Part shown: in pieces, positions 16,114 to 24,837 of the stretch
Position numbering within the stretch: the first letter of the stretch is position 1
How the letters are laid out: each line of letters begins with the position of its first letter
Assembly: GCA_023381015.1 (NCBI GenBank)
Contig: JAMCTE010000010.1
Location: 1 to 57,864, forward strand
Direction: 5' to 3'
Length of the DNA: 57,864 nt
Source of the DNA: Patescibacteria group bacterium
GTDB taxonomy: Bacteria; Patescibacteriota; Microgenomatia; UBA1406; GWC2-37-13
Made by a program: the position numbers and the translations under genes
The notes under the pieces: generated by a model
What the model was told of the DNA's origin: nothing
The model's database searches: none
What the model saw: the letters and a program-made list of their open reading frames with translations, nothing else

Positions 16114-17997
16114 ATGGTCAAGAAATTCCTCCTGTTATTTTTTTTCCTGGCACTAGCGCCGTTGTTTCTCCACGTCAACGCCCAGCAGGCGAGCCAGCGC
16201 TGGGTCTGTCTCAATGCCGACCGGGCCGATGTTCATGCCGCAACTTTGACGGTTGACCCCGGTCATGCATTGCTAGCAAATAGCCCAACCTATATCGTCG
16301 AGTGCGTAGCTATGACAGGGACACAGCCTCAAGCCAACCAACCCAACTGCACGACTGGTAATTCTGCCTTGGATAAAGCAATCTTCAACAGGGACAACTA
16401 TTCTCTGATGGCCGGGCCGCCGGCGAGCAAAGCCAATCCTAATGCTAACGGATATAATTATGGTTTCGAAAGTGCTACCGTGTTTAGCGATCCTAAAGTT
16501 CCGGAACCGTTAAAAAGCGGTGCCGGAGGCGTAACTTTGGTCAACGTTGCTGGCCAAGAAATGTCGAGCTTCGTTTGGCGCAGTCATTCGATTGACGTTG
16601 ATCGAAGGTGGCTCGCCCTCAACTATATGCCGCCAACGACAGGAGGAGGCACTGGCAATGCCACCAGCCAACAGTTGGGTGATTTCACCTTCGATGCGGC
16701 CATAAATAAATCAAGCTGCACCAAGATCAATTGGGATCCTTATGGCCGGGTGTTTGATTCATCGACTTTAGACCCGGTTTCCGGAGCGACTGTTACGCTA
16801 TTGCTGCAACGAGGCAATGGTACTTTTACGCCAATGACCCCTGGTGATTTACTCGGCGGCAATTTGATCAATCCCCAGGTGACCCAAGAAGACGGCCGTT
16901 TCAGCTTTGTCGTTCCCGACGGCACCTATGAACTTCAGGTAACCGAACCAGGATATAACTTCCCGGTTCAATTGGCCGACATCCAATCTAACTACACCAA
17001 GATTTACTCTGACATCTATCCTATTCAAACCGGAGAGCAGATTGTCCAGAAAGGCGCCATCCAACATCGCGACGTTCCCATTACTTCATCCTCTACCCCT
17101 CAGTCGAACGACGCCAAATTAATGGAATATTTCTACGACCTCAATAAATCGAATTCGACGATCACCGTCCAAGGCAGAGTTTCTCATCCGTTTGCCCAGA
17201 TAAAAGCATACAGTCTGCACCCGGATCCGGTCACCAACCAAATGGTCCGATATAAACTGCTGACGCAAACACCGGTTCAAGCCGACGCCCAAGGAAGCTT
17301 CACCTTGACGATCGACCAGTCAAATTTCGAGCCGGGAGAAAATTTTGGCGACATTACCGTCGAAAAGGTCGACTTGACCAATCCGGCCAATTTAGTGCAA
17401 AGAATTAAGAACTGGTTTTTCTCGCTCTTGGGAAAACCGGTCAATGCCCAAGTAACCCTGGCTTCCAATTTCAGGTTTGAGCCTATTCCTAACTATTTGG
17501 AAGGTTATGCTTATGATAGTCAAGGTAAAGTGATCCCCAACGCCGTGGTTTCAGTCGTGCTCAGTTTTTCCAACATGCCATCTTATCAGACGACTGCCGA
17601 TGGCAACGGTTATTTCAAGATCGGCAGCGAATTATTACCGTCGATGCCGTATCGAATCGATTTCAAATCTCCTTCCGGCCAAACCGTCGACACGACGACG
17701 TCCAAATTCATCATCGATAACCAAAAGCTGATTGCCGATTCGCAGGTCAACACCAACGAGTTCAAAACGAGCCAAGGACAGGTTATTACTCCTCAACCAG
17801 CTACCGGCAGCAACAACAAAAATTACAACAAACCGGCCAATCAAAGTGGAAACAATGGTTCGTCGCCGTCTTCACAATCGTTAACGAAAACGCTAGGCAG
17901 CAATAGTTTCTTGCCTTTGGTCCTGGCGATTCTGGTGACGCTGTTTATTGCCGTCGCCGTCGCAGTCTTCTACTTCAGGAAAAGAAGCAGCTTCTGA
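16114..17997 (+). CDS. Large surface protein with carboxypeptidase-regulatory-like repeats (627 aa)
   Basis: A signal peptide (residues 1 to 23, ending VNA) is followed by an unassigned domain, then at least two CarboxypepD_reg-like beta domains (GRVFDSSTLDPVSGATVTLL around residue 210 and GYAYDSQGKVIPNAVVSVVL around residue 470), a disordered Asn/Ser/Gln linker, and a C-terminal membrane helix (LPLVLAILVTLFIAVAVAVF) with a basic end. The layout is that of an envelope-anchored adhesin or structural protein. TAAGAT at 16102-16107 ends 6 bases before the ATG. Confidence 0.8.
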   Translation: MVKKFLLLFFFLALAPLFLHVNAQQASQRWVCLNADRADVHAATLTVDPGHALLANSPTYIVECVAMTGTQPQANQPNCTTGNSALDKAIFNRDNYSLMAGPPASKANPNANGYNYGFESATVFSDPKVPEPLKSGAGGVTLVNVAGQEMSSFVWRSHSIDVDRRWLALNYMPPTTGGGTGNATSQQLGDFTFDAAINKSSCTKINWDPYGRVFDSSTLDPVSGATVTLLLQRGNGTFTPMTPGDLLGGNLINPQVTQEDGRFSFVVPDGTYELQVTEPGYNFPVQLADIQSNYTKIYSDIYPIQTGEQIVQKGAIQHRDVPITSSSTPQSNDAKLMEYFYDLNKSNSTITVQGRVSHPFAQIKAYSLHPDPVTNQMVRYKLLTQTPVQADAQGSFTLTIDQSNFEPGENFGDITVEKVDLTNPANLVQRIKNWFFSLLGKPVNAQVTLASNFRFEPIPNYLEGYAYDSQGKVIPNAVVSVVLSFSNMPSYQTTADGNGYFKIGSELLPSMPYRIDFKSPSGQTVDTTTSKFIIDNQKLIADSQVNTNEFKTSQGQVITPQPATGSNNKNYNKPANQSGNNGSSPSSQSLTKTLGSNSFLPLVLAILVTLFIAVAVAVFYFRKRSSF

Positions 17998-17999
17998 TT

Positions 18000-18299
18000 T
18001 TATTTTTTTGTTTTGTCATCCAAGCGGGTCACTGCCTTGACGAGGAGGTAAACAACAAAGGAGATAATGAGAAAATCTATTAATGCACTGATGAAGTCGC
18101 CCCAGAGTATTTTTGCCCCGGCAATTTGTAGGTACATCGACTCCAGGCTTTTGGTTTTGGAAAGAATCAACCCGAGAATAGGGTTTATGATATCAGTGAC
18201 TAAAGCGGTCACCAGTTTGCTGACAGCGCCGGCCATGATGAAACCGATGGCAAAGCCGACGACGATCTTTTCCTTTAAGAATTCAACGAATCCTTTCAT
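18000..18299 (-). CDS. mscL: Large-conductance mechanosensitive channel MscL (99 aa)
   Basis: Two membrane helices: residues 10 to 35 (VVGFAIGFIMAGAVSKLVTALVTDIINP) and 65 to 88. The MscL pattern F-x-EF..KEKIVVGFAIGFI..G is kept, followed by the ISALIDFLIISFVVYLLVK second helix and a KKxDDKTKK tail. It is shorter than the usual 130 to 150 residues, with a short loop and a trimmed C-terminal bundle. Releases solutes under hypo-osmotic stress as a homopentamer. An ATTATA (minus-strand TATAAT) lies 11 bases before the start. Confidence 0.85.
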   Translation of the reverse strand: MKGFVEFLKEKIVVGFAIGFIMAGAVSKLVTALVTDIINPILGLILSKTKSLESMYLQIAGAKILWGDFISALIDFLIISFVVYLLVKAVTRLDDKTKK

Positions 18300-18341
18300 A
18301 GGTAAAACTAATTATAACGCAAACAATAAAGTCCAATAAAC

Positions 18342-19199
18342 TTATTCGAAATGAATGGTCGATTCTTCGTAGGCGCGGACGCTTTTTTTCAACAACAGTT
18401 CGTCAAGATTCTTGTTCAATTCTTTGATTGATTTATTGTTGTCAAAAAAATTTAGCGGTATGTTGACGTTGAGGCAGCGGTCTTTTACCAGATGCCTGGT
18501 AATTCCTGCTGGCACGAGAGCGCCTGACCTGACGATTTCGATGATCTGTTGCGGAGTAAAATTCGGGAAGACCACCATCAAATTGGCGTCGGGGTGGTCG
18601 TAAAAATTCAGATCAGGGTGCTCGTAAAAAAAGAGTCTGATGTTGCGTGAAGTCATCGGAAAAGGAAGGATCGATCGGTTGATGCTGTTTTCGTAAAAAG
18701 AAACGATGTGATTCATTCTTTTGATTTTTTCGACGAAACTGCCTCCGGTCAAGACCAAGAACGTCCCGGCTTTTTTGTCGACGACGGTCACCAGCCTGCC
18801 AAAATCTTTTTCTTTGATGTATCGGGGGCCAATCTGGGCGATGTCGGCTTTCTTGATGACGATGTTTCTGTCTTTTTTTATGTGCTTGAAAAAATCTTCC
18901 CTTTTCGCTTTAAAAAGATGGATCCATGAAGACAGGTTAAATTCTTCCTGATTGTTGTAATCGATGATCTGGCAAAGGATGTTCTTGATGCCGAGAATTT
19001 TAAAGCAGTTGATCCTGTTCATTCCGTCGAGTTGGATGTATTTTCCGTCCCCAAGGGAGGCGACGATGATCGGGTCGGTAAACAGGTTACTCTTTTTCAG
19101 TTTTTTGATCAAGTTTGAGCTGCGGGACTGGTCGAATTCTTCATGAACGATCAGGTTTTTAATGGGAATGATTTCCAGTTGGAAACGGTCGGTTTTCAT
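18342..19199 (-). CDS. ParB/Srx-fold protein, probable free-serine kinase (SerK/SbnI-like, 285 aa)
   Basis: The N-terminal ParB/sulfiredoxin-like domain shows LEIIPIKNLIVHEEFDQSR (with glutamates 20 and 21 at the catalytic position described for SerK), TDPIIVASL and QLDGMNRINCFKILG in place of the DG-x-HR box. The C-terminal half keeps the SerK-like PAGITRHLVKDRCLNVNIPL. In archaea and in staphylococci these proteins make O-phospho-L-serine from serine. Its ATG overlaps the stop of the serA-like gene by 4 bases, and an aminotransferase precedes that, so a phosphoserine role is strongly favoured over chromosome partitioning. Confidence 0.75.
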   Translation of the reverse strand: MKTDRFQLEIIPIKNLIVHEEFDQSRSSNLIKKLKKSNLFTDPIIVASLGDGKYIQLDGMNRINCFKILGIKNILCQIIDYNNQEEFNLSSWIHLFKAKREDFFKHIKKDRNIVIKKADIAQIGPRYIKEKDFGRLVTVVDKKAGTFLVLTGGSFVEKIKRMNHIVSFYENSINRSILPFPMTSRNIRLFFYEHPDLNFYDHPDANLMVVFPNFTPQQIIEIVRSGALVPAGITRHLVKDRCLNVNIPLNFFDNNKSIKELNKNLDELLLKKSVRAYEESTIHFE

Positions 19200-20083
19200 T
19201 TGCTTTTAAGAAATTCGATAACGGTTTTGACTACGATGGTCGTCGCTCTCGTCAAAGCCTCTTTGGTCGAGGCGCCGATGTGGGGAGTCAGGATGACGTT
19301 GTCGAGTTTCCTCCAGGGTGAATCGGGAGGAAGCGGTTCTTCCCAATAAACGTCCATGGCGGCACCGGCGATTTTCTTGGCGCTGAGGAATTGGTAAAGG
19401 TCTTTTTCAGAAACCGTCTTGCCCCGGCCGACGTTGACGAGGTAGCTTGATGGTTTCATCAGGCCGAGCAATTTTCTATCGACCAGATTTTTCGTCGCTT
19501 CGGTCAGAGGAAGATGAAGGCTGATCAAATCGCTATTTTTAAAAAGTTTTTTGAGCGAACAGTTTCTTTTGGTCCGGCTGTAAAAGTAGACTTGGCAACC
19601 GAATGCTTTTGCTAACCTGGCGACTTTTCTACCGATGTGGCCGTAGCCGACGATGCCGATGGTTTTTCCGCCGAGTTCTTTTCCGCGCAGCTCTTTTTTC
19701 AGCCAGAGGCCTTTGGACATCGACGTGTAAGCTTGGCCAAGATTTCTAAGGAGCGAAAGCATCAGGGCGACTGTCAACTCGACGACGGCGTCGGTGTTGC
19801 CGTCCGGAGCGTTGACGACTTTTATTTTTTGTTTTTTTGCGGTGACGGTGTCGATGTTGTCGAGGCCGCTGCCGACGCGTCCGATGATGAGGAGGTTTTT
19901 ACCCGAATCGATCACCTCTTGGCTGACTTTGGTGCGACTCCTCACGAGTAAACCATCGTACTGACCGATGTCGGTCAGAAGCTCACTCGGGCTGATTTCC
20001 GGTCGATAGTCGAAAACAATAGATTGATTTTTGTATGAAGACAAGACAGTTTCGTCGATTTTGTCAGCCACCAGTACCTTCAT
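19196..20083 (-). CDS. serA: D-3-phosphoglycerate dehydrogenase-like 2-hydroxyacid dehydrogenase (295 aa)
   Basis: NAD-binding D-2-hydroxyacid dehydrogenase: GGKTIGIVGYGHIGRKVA is the dinucleotide loop, LVNVGRGKTVSE and AAMDVYWEEPLPP are family signatures, and NVILTPHIGAST holds the catalytic histidine. It lacks the C-terminal ACT domain of longer SerA proteins, so allosteric serine control is not expected. Oxidises 3-phosphoglycerate to phosphohydroxypyruvate. ATGA overlaps link it to both neighbours in the order aminotransferase, dehydrogenase, SerK-like. Confidence 0.85.
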   Translation of the reverse strand: MKVLVADKIDETVLSSYKNQSIVFDYRPEISPSELLTDIGQYDGLLVRSRTKVSQEVIDSGKNLLIIGRVGSGLDNIDTVTAKKQKIKVVNAPDGNTDAVVELTVALMLSLLRNLGQAYTSMSKGLWLKKELRGKELGGKTIGIVGYGHIGRKVARLAKAFGCQVYFYSRTKRNCSLKKLFKNSDLISLHLPLTEATKNLVDRKLLGLMKPSSYLVNVGRGKTVSEKDLYQFLSAKKIAGAAMDVYWEEPLPPDSPWRKLDNVILTPHIGASTKEALTRATTIVVKTVIEFLKSK

Positions 20084-21165
20084 AAAATTTCCTTAAGAGA
20101 TTTTTTAAAAGCGACAATAACTTGATCCAAATCTTTTTTGCTGACGAAACCCATGTGGGCGACTCTGACAATTTTGCCTTTCAATCCACCCATGCCTCCG
20201 GCGATGACGAGTTGGTATTTTTCCCGCAGCAGCTTTCGCCAGACTGCTTCGTCGACGCCTTGCGGCGGCCAGATCGAAGTGACGGTCGGCGAGGCTTCGT
20301 GGTCGGCGACGACCAGTTTAAGGCCAAGTTTTCTTATTTGGTTCCTGAAGTAGTCCCGAAGCGTCAGATGTTTTTGAAAGATTTTTTCCCGTCCTTGTTT
20401 TTTCATCATGGTCAAGGAAGCATCCAGACTGTAAAGGACCGAGACAGCCGGAGTGGCCGGCGTTTGGTTTTTCTGGGCAAACTTTTCATAAAGACTCAGG
20501 TCAAAATAGTATCTCGGCATGGTTGACGTTTTGTGTCTGGCCCAAGCTTGGGGGGAAACAGCAATCATGGCGATTCCCGGCGACGCCATCCAAGCTTTTT
20601 GGGAAGCGGAAATCAAGACGTCGATTTTCAACCGGTCCATCGGCAGGTTGACTCCGCCCAAGGCGCTGACCGAATCGACGAGGAGAAGCGGTTTGGCCGG
20701 ATGGTTTTTGACGAGCGGCGCGATGGAAAATAAATCGTTCAAAACGCCGGTGCCAGTCTCGTTGTGGGTGATGAAGACGCCGGCCAGTTTCTTGGCACGG
20801 GACAAAGTTTGCTTGACGACGTCTTTGTCAACGGCTCGACCTTCAGGAAACGACACCTGATTGACTTTCAATTGAAATCTTCTGGCAATTTCCGACCAGC
20901 GGTTTCCGAATTCGCCGCAGGTGAAAAAAATCACTTCGTCGCCTGGAGAAAAAAAATTGACAACGGCAGTCTCCAGTCCGCCTGTCCCCGACGCCGTCAG
21001 CAGATAGACGGGATTTTTGGTTTGGAAAAAATGCTGGAGATTTTTGACGATTCTCTCTTGGATGATTTCGTAACTTTTTCCCCGGTGGCTGATCATTGTA
21101 AGAGTGAGAGAGTCAAGGACTTGGGGGGGCAGTGGTGTTGGTCCAGGGATCCGCAAGTTCACCAT
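20080..21165 (-). CDS. Class V aminotransferase, probable phosphoserine or serine-pyruvate type (361 aa)
   Basis: Starts with the LRIPGPTPLPPQVLDSL signature of alanine-glyoxylate/serine-pyruvate aminotransferases. LLTASGTGGLETAVVNFF binds the cofactor phosphate, LLLVDSVSALGG holds the PLP-pairing aspartate, and ISASQKAWMASPG the Schiff-base lysine. Sequence type is AGXT rather than classical SerC, but position as first gene of the serA/serK-like operon indicates it makes phosphoserine from phosphohydroxypyruvate. A serine-pyruvate activity is the alternative. Confidence 0.82.
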   Translation of the reverse strand: MVNLRIPGPTPLPPQVLDSLTLTMISHRGKSYEIIQERIVKNLQHFFQTKNPVYLLTASGTGGLETAVVNFFSPGDEVIFFTCGEFGNRWSEIARRFQLKVNQVSFPEGRAVDKDVVKQTLSRAKKLAGVFITHNETGTGVLNDLFSIAPLVKNHPAKPLLLVDSVSALGGVNLPMDRLKIDVLISASQKAWMASPGIAMIAVSPQAWARHKTSTMPRYYFDLSLYEKFAQKNQTPATPAVSVLYSLDASLTMMKKQGREKIFQKHLTLRDYFRNQIRKLGLKLVVADHEASPTVTSIWPPQGVDEAVWRKLLREKYQLVIAGGMGGLKGKIVRVAHMGFVSKKDLDQVIVAFKKSLKEIL

Positions 21166-21224
21166 AAGGTTAAGAAATCATACCGACTCCGACGTCAAAT
21201 GTCAAGATTTGTTAGAATAGCAAT

Positions 21225-22553
21225 ATGCAAATCATCGCCGATCTGCAACTTCACTCAAAGTATTCCCGCGCTGTTTCACCAAACATGACCTTGGACGAAA
21301 TTTCCCGTTGGTCGGGAGTCAAGGGTATCCAATTGGTTGCCACCGGTGATTGGACTCATCCCCTGTGGCTCAGGTCGATCAAGGACAAGCTAGAGGAAAG
21401 CGAAGACGGCATTTATACCCTAAAAGAGAAACCAAGAGAAACCAAGTTTTTGTTGTCGACGGAAGTTTCCAGCATCTATTCGCAGGGTGGCCAGACCCGT
21501 CGAGTCCACAATCTGATTTTTTCCCCATCGATAGAAACCTGCGAGAAGATTATTAAGAAATTGACGAGCCAGGGTTGCAATCTGATGGCGGACGGACGCC
21601 CGATCGTCGGTATACCGTCGGTTGATCTTCTGAAGATGGTTCTGGAAATCGACGAAAGAGTTTTGTTTATTCCCGCCCACGTTTGGACGCCGTGGTTTGC
21701 CGTCTTTGGCTCAAAGAGCGGATTTGATTCTTTAGAGGAGTGTTTCGGGGCCGATGCCAAATACGTTTATGCCATTGAAACCGGCCTGTCAAGCGATCCG
21801 GTCATGAACTGGCAGATCAAAGAGTTGGAAAGTCGTTCGATTGTTTCTTTTTCCGATGCCCATTCCGGTCCGAAGCTGGGTCGGGAAGCGACCGTTTTCG
21901 TCAGCGACGGGGACGACAACAATCACCGATTCAATTATGACGATATCGCCTCAGCTATAAAAAAAACCCCGGGCAACCGGCTCAAGATTGGATTTACGAT
22001 CGAGTTTTTTCCGGAAGAAGGCAAATATCATTGGTCAGGTCACCGGACTTGCGGCATCAGATACAACGCCAGGCAGATCAAAGAAAAAGGCTCAATCTGT
22101 CCGGTCTGTCACCGTCCCTTGACGGTTGGCGTCGAAAACCGCGTCCTCGACCTGTCGGAAAGACTTTTGGAGGACAAGGATTTGTTATTGGTCAAAAATG
22201 AGGTCGGATTGACATATGTTTTTGACAAAGACAAAAAACGCCGCCCTTTTGTTTCGATGATTCCGCTTCTTGAGGTATTATTGGAGTTGAATGGCAATTC
22301 GCAGACAAAAGCCCAAACGGAATATCAAAGATTGACCGATTCTTTTGGTACGGAATTTGATATCTTATTGAGAAAAGATTATCCAGAAATCGCCAAGGCG
22401 GGGGGAGAAAAATTGCGCCAGGCAATTGAAATAATCCGTGACCGAAAAGTTTTCGTCGATCCGGGTTATGACGGAGTATTCGGCAAGGTAAAAATATTTA
22501 AGGAGGCAGATGAAAAAGTCAAAAAAGAAGAAAACCAGCAAAGTCTCTTCTGA
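21225..22553 (+). CDS. Endonuclease Q-like PHP-domain nuclease (442 aa)
   Basis: The N-terminal PHP domain has metal-binding ADLQLHSKYSRAVSP, ATGDWTHP, IPAHVWTPWFAVFGSKSGF and SFSDAHSGPKLGREA. A zinc site (CGIRYN then CPVCHRPL) and a C-terminal helical part complete the EndoQ layout. EndoQ cuts DNA 5' of deaminated bases (uracil, hypoxanthine) and abasic sites; it is known from Thermococcales and some bacteria. TAGAAT at 21213-21218 ends 6 bases before the ATG. The downstream membrane gene overlaps it by 44 bases. Confidence 0.85.
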   Translation: MQIIADLQLHSKYSRAVSPNMTLDEISRWSGVKGIQLVATGDWTHPLWLRSIKDKLEESEDGIYTLKEKPRETKFLLSTEVSSIYSQGGQTRRVHNLIFSPSIETCEKIIKKLTSQGCNLMADGRPIVGIPSVDLLKMVLEIDERVLFIPAHVWTPWFAVFGSKSGFDSLEECFGADAKYVYAIETGLSSDPVMNWQIKELESRSIVSFSDAHSGPKLGREATVFVSDGDDNNHRFNYDDIASAIKKTPGNRLKIGFTIEFFPEEGKYHWSGHRTCGIRYNARQIKEKGSICPVCHRPLTVGVENRVLDLSERLLEDKDLLLVKNEVGLTYVFDKDKKRRPFVSMIPLLEVLLELNGNSQTKAQTEYQRLTDSFGTEFDILLRKDYPEIAKAGGEKLRQAIEIIRDRKVFVDPGYDGVFGKVKIFKEADEKVKKEENQQSLF

Positions 22554-23835
22554 CAAGAAGACCAGATACGGAAATTTATCGGTTCAACAAAAACCTTTTC
22601 TGCCGTTGGCGGAAAATCCCAAACCGCAAAAAATCTGGCGCTTCCGGTTTTTGCAGGTTTTTTATATCCTTCTTATTTTTTTTCTTCCTACCCAATTGGG
22701 CAAGCATTTCTTCCCGGCTTTTGCTTACCTAAACGGTGTTCGGGTCGACTATCTCGCCCCAACCCTTTATCTGTCGGATATTCTTGCTTTTGCCATCGCC
22801 CTTTTTAACTTTAGACTCGTCGTCAATTTTTTCAAAAACAAAAAAATCCTATTAGGTTTGTTTTTGCTGTTAGTTAATGTATTTTTGGCCAAGAACCAGT
22901 GGTTGGCGTTTTATTTTTGGTTCAAGGCGGTTGAGTTTCTGCTGGTATTTTTTTTGGGGACGCAGTTGTTTAAAGCCGTCAGCAGGAAAATTTTTTTGCT
23001 GATGGCGTCGGCAGCGGCGGTTTTCCAGTTGGTTTTGGCTTCGTTTCAGTTTATCGACAAGCATTCGCTTCAAGGAATTTTCTATTGGTTCGGGGAAAGG
23101 TTGTTTACCCTATCGACTCCGGGGATCGCCAAGGCAAGTTTTCAAGGCGTCGAGATACTGAGGCCTTATGGTACCTTTTCCCACCCTAATTCGCTGGGAG
23201 GGTTTTTTTTACTAGTTTATTTTTTTATTCTAGTCGATAAAAGATTCTCTAAATTATTGACTTTTAAATATTCGTCGTTGTTTTTTTCCGCCTGCCTGGT
23301 TTTCCTGTCTTTTTCCAAGCTGGCGATCGTGACATTCCTTATTCTTAATATTATTTACTGGTTTTTTGACAAGAAGTTGACCTGTTGGTGGTGTAAATTT
23401 AGCCGGGCGGTTGCGCTGTTGGTATTGACATTGATTTTTTCCCAGGCGGCCGGTGATCCTTTGACAGTGGCGAAAAGGATAGAATTGGTAAAAAATTCCT
23501 TGCTGATATTTCAACGTCATCCTTGGTTCGGCGTCGGGTTAGGGAACTATCTGCTTGCCCAGAACCAGATCGCCTCACAGTACTGGTTATTTTTCAACCA
23601 ACCCGTCCACAATATTGTTATCTTGTTCTTGGTCGAAACTGGCTTGTTGATCGGTGGCGTTATCATCTATTTGTTTTGGAATCAGGCTTACCGGTTATTC
23701 CGGGTCAACCCGTACGTCATTCTTGTCGTTTTGTTGACTGGTTTTTTCGACCACTACTGGTTAAGCTTACAGCAGAATTTCTTGCTTTTGGCTTTCATTT
23801 ATGGAAGCGTCTCGACGGCTACCTTGACGGATTGA
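22510..23835 (+). CDS. O-antigen ligase/polymerase-like membrane protein (441 aa)
   Basis: Ten or more membrane helices. The signature region RPYGTFSHPNSLGGFFLLVYFF and the later RHPWFGVGLGNYLLAQNQ with NQPVHNIVILFLVETGL match the Wzy_C/WaaL superfamily, which transfers or polymerises lipid-linked glycans at the outer face of the membrane. Start 22510 has a strong AAGGAGG 5 bases upstream although it lies inside the preceding gene. A basic cytoplasmic head of 45 residues precedes the first helix. The 3' end overlaps the convergent gene by 37 bases. Confidence 0.8.
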   Translation: MKKSKKKKTSKVSSDKKTRYGNLSVQQKPFLPLAENPKPQKIWRFRFLQVFYILLIFFLPTQLGKHFFPAFAYLNGVRVDYLAPTLYLSDILAFAIALFNFRLVVNFFKNKKILLGLFLLLVNVFLAKNQWLAFYFWFKAVEFLLVFFLGTQLFKAVSRKIFLLMASAAAVFQLVLASFQFIDKHSLQGIFYWFGERLFTLSTPGIAKASFQGVEILRPYGTFSHPNSLGGFFLLVYFFILVDKRFSKLLTFKYSSLFFSACLVFLSFSKLAIVTFLILNIIYWFFDKKLTCWWCKFSRAVALLVLTLIFSQAAGDPLTVAKRIELVKNSLLIFQRHPWFGVGLGNYLLAQNQIASQYWLFFNQPVHNIVILFLVETGLLIGGVIIYLFWNQAYRLFRVNPYVILVVLLTGFFDHYWLSLQQNFLLLAFIYGSVSTATLTD

Positions 23836-24347
23836 TTTAATTTGAGCAGTTGGTTCAAACTGTCCTGTGATCCTTCAGGAAGGGTTTTCATCAGTTCGGT
23901 TATCAGCTCGGCATGTTTGGCATTGGCTAATTTAAGGGTTTCAACGAAACTTGACGGCGTTTGTCCTCCTTGACTTTTGTTTTCTTTCAAGAGCTCGGGA
24001 ATCTTGACGAAGTATTTTTCCGCTTTGGAAAAAGTACTGAGCGCTTCTTGGTTTTTGCCTTTTTTAGCCAGCGCCATCGCCATCGCTACCCTTTTATCGG
24101 AATAAAGTAAATAAAGTTGGGCTTTTTTTAGGTTATCCCGAGTCAGGAATTCGGTAATCCGGTCGCGGATGATTTTCAGGAAATATAGAGGGTTGTCTGG
24201 CAAGATTCCTGGATAAGGAAGGTCATAGACGACTTTTTCCTGGGGAGTCGAAACGCTGGCACCGGACGATTCCATGACAACATAAGTCATGGCCGGCAAG
24301 ATGATTAGTATCAAACAGATAAGGATAGCGCGTCCAAATGTCTTCAT
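23799..24347 (-). CDS. DUF5667 family exported protein (182 aa)
   Basis: An N-terminal signal or anchor helix (residues 5 to 25) is followed by the DUF5667 signature LPYPGILPDNPLYFLKIIRD and a helical region with repeats of the type QLYLLYSDKRVAMAMALA. Common in Patescibacteria; function unknown. I chose the ATG giving MKTFGRAILIC; an upstream TTG at 24359 in the same frame is possible. TATAAT on the minus strand (24359-24364) lies 11 bases upstream. Confidence 0.75.
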   Translation of the reverse strand: MKTFGRAILICLILIILPAMTYVVMESSGASVSTPQEKVVYDLPYPGILPDNPLYFLKIIRDRITEFLTRDNLKKAQLYLLYSDKRVAMAMALAKKGKNQEALSTFSKAEKYFVKIPELLKENKSQGGQTPSSFVETLKLANAKHAELITELMKTLPEGSQDSLNQLLKLNQSVKVAVETLP

Positions 24348-24378
24348 AAGACAATCCAATTATATAAAACTATTACCC

Positions 24379-24407
24379 AAAAAACAATCCCGCCTGAGCG
24401 GGATTGT
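24379..24407 (-). terminator. Rho-independent terminator of HU gene
   Basis: Perfect 10-bp stem ACAATCCCGC/GCGGGATTGT (24384-24393 with 24398-24407) and a 4-base loop. Read on the minus strand it is followed by six T residues (complement of A24379-A24384). It lies 22 bases beyond the HU stop codon. Confidence 0.9.
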
Positions 24408-24428
24408 CTGTCGAAAATTAAAGACAAG

Positions 24429-24701
24429 TTACTTAACCAATCTTTTCAAACTCTTTCCGGCGGTAAAGCCTGGAGTTTTGGTGGCTGGGATTTGGATCTC
24501 AGCACCAGTTTGCGGATTGCGGCCTTTTCGGGCGGCTCTCCTTCTTACCATAAAGGTACCAAAACCAGTAACGACCACCTTCTCTCCTCTTTTCATGGCG
24601 TCGGCCATGGTAGAAAAGACTACGGAAACGGCGTCTTTAGCGGCCTTAGCAGTAAGATTGGCTTTTTTAGCGACTTGGGCGACTAGATCTGCTTTTGTCA
24701 T
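24429..24701 (-). CDS. hup: HU family DNA-binding protein (90 aa)
   Basis: Full-length HU: MTKADLVAQVAKKANLT dimer helices, VVVTGFGTFMVRRRAARKGRNP with the DNA-clamping arm, PQTGAEIQIPATKTPGF, and ending GKSLKRLVK. Packs and bends chromosomal DNA as a dimer. It has its own canonical promoter, Shine-Dalgarno site and terminator, making it a well-expressed single-gene unit in contrast to the leaderless-looking neighbours. Confidence 0.97.
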   Translation of the reverse strand: MTKADLVAQVAKKANLTAKAAKDAVSVVFSTMADAMKRGEKVVVTGFGTFMVRRRAARKGRNPQTGAEIQIPATKTPGFTAGKSLKRLVK

Positions 24702-24788
24702 GTTATTGTCACCTCCTTTGAAGACTTTAAATTAATAATTAAAATGAATAAACAACAACAGAATATTATTTTTTACGCGTCCTGTCAA
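24702..24788 (-). promoter_or_regulatory. HU promoter and Shine-Dalgarno leader
   Basis: On the minus strand a consensus -35 TTGACA (complement of 24783-24788) is separated by exactly 17 bases from a -10 TATTCT (complement of 24760-24765). The leader ends with AAAGGAGGTG (complement of 24710-24719) 8 bases before the ATG. This is the clearest housekeeping-type promoter in the window. Confidence 0.85.
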
Positions 24789-24837
24789 TCCATATTTAAA
24801 ACATCTTATTATAACAATCTGTATCAATTGAAGAGCG

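Noticed and set aside
18342-19199. ParB chromosome-partitioning protein
   Set aside because: There is no HTH domain and no parA neighbour, and the gene is fused by overlap to serine-pathway genes; the C-terminal half matches SerK-like proteins.
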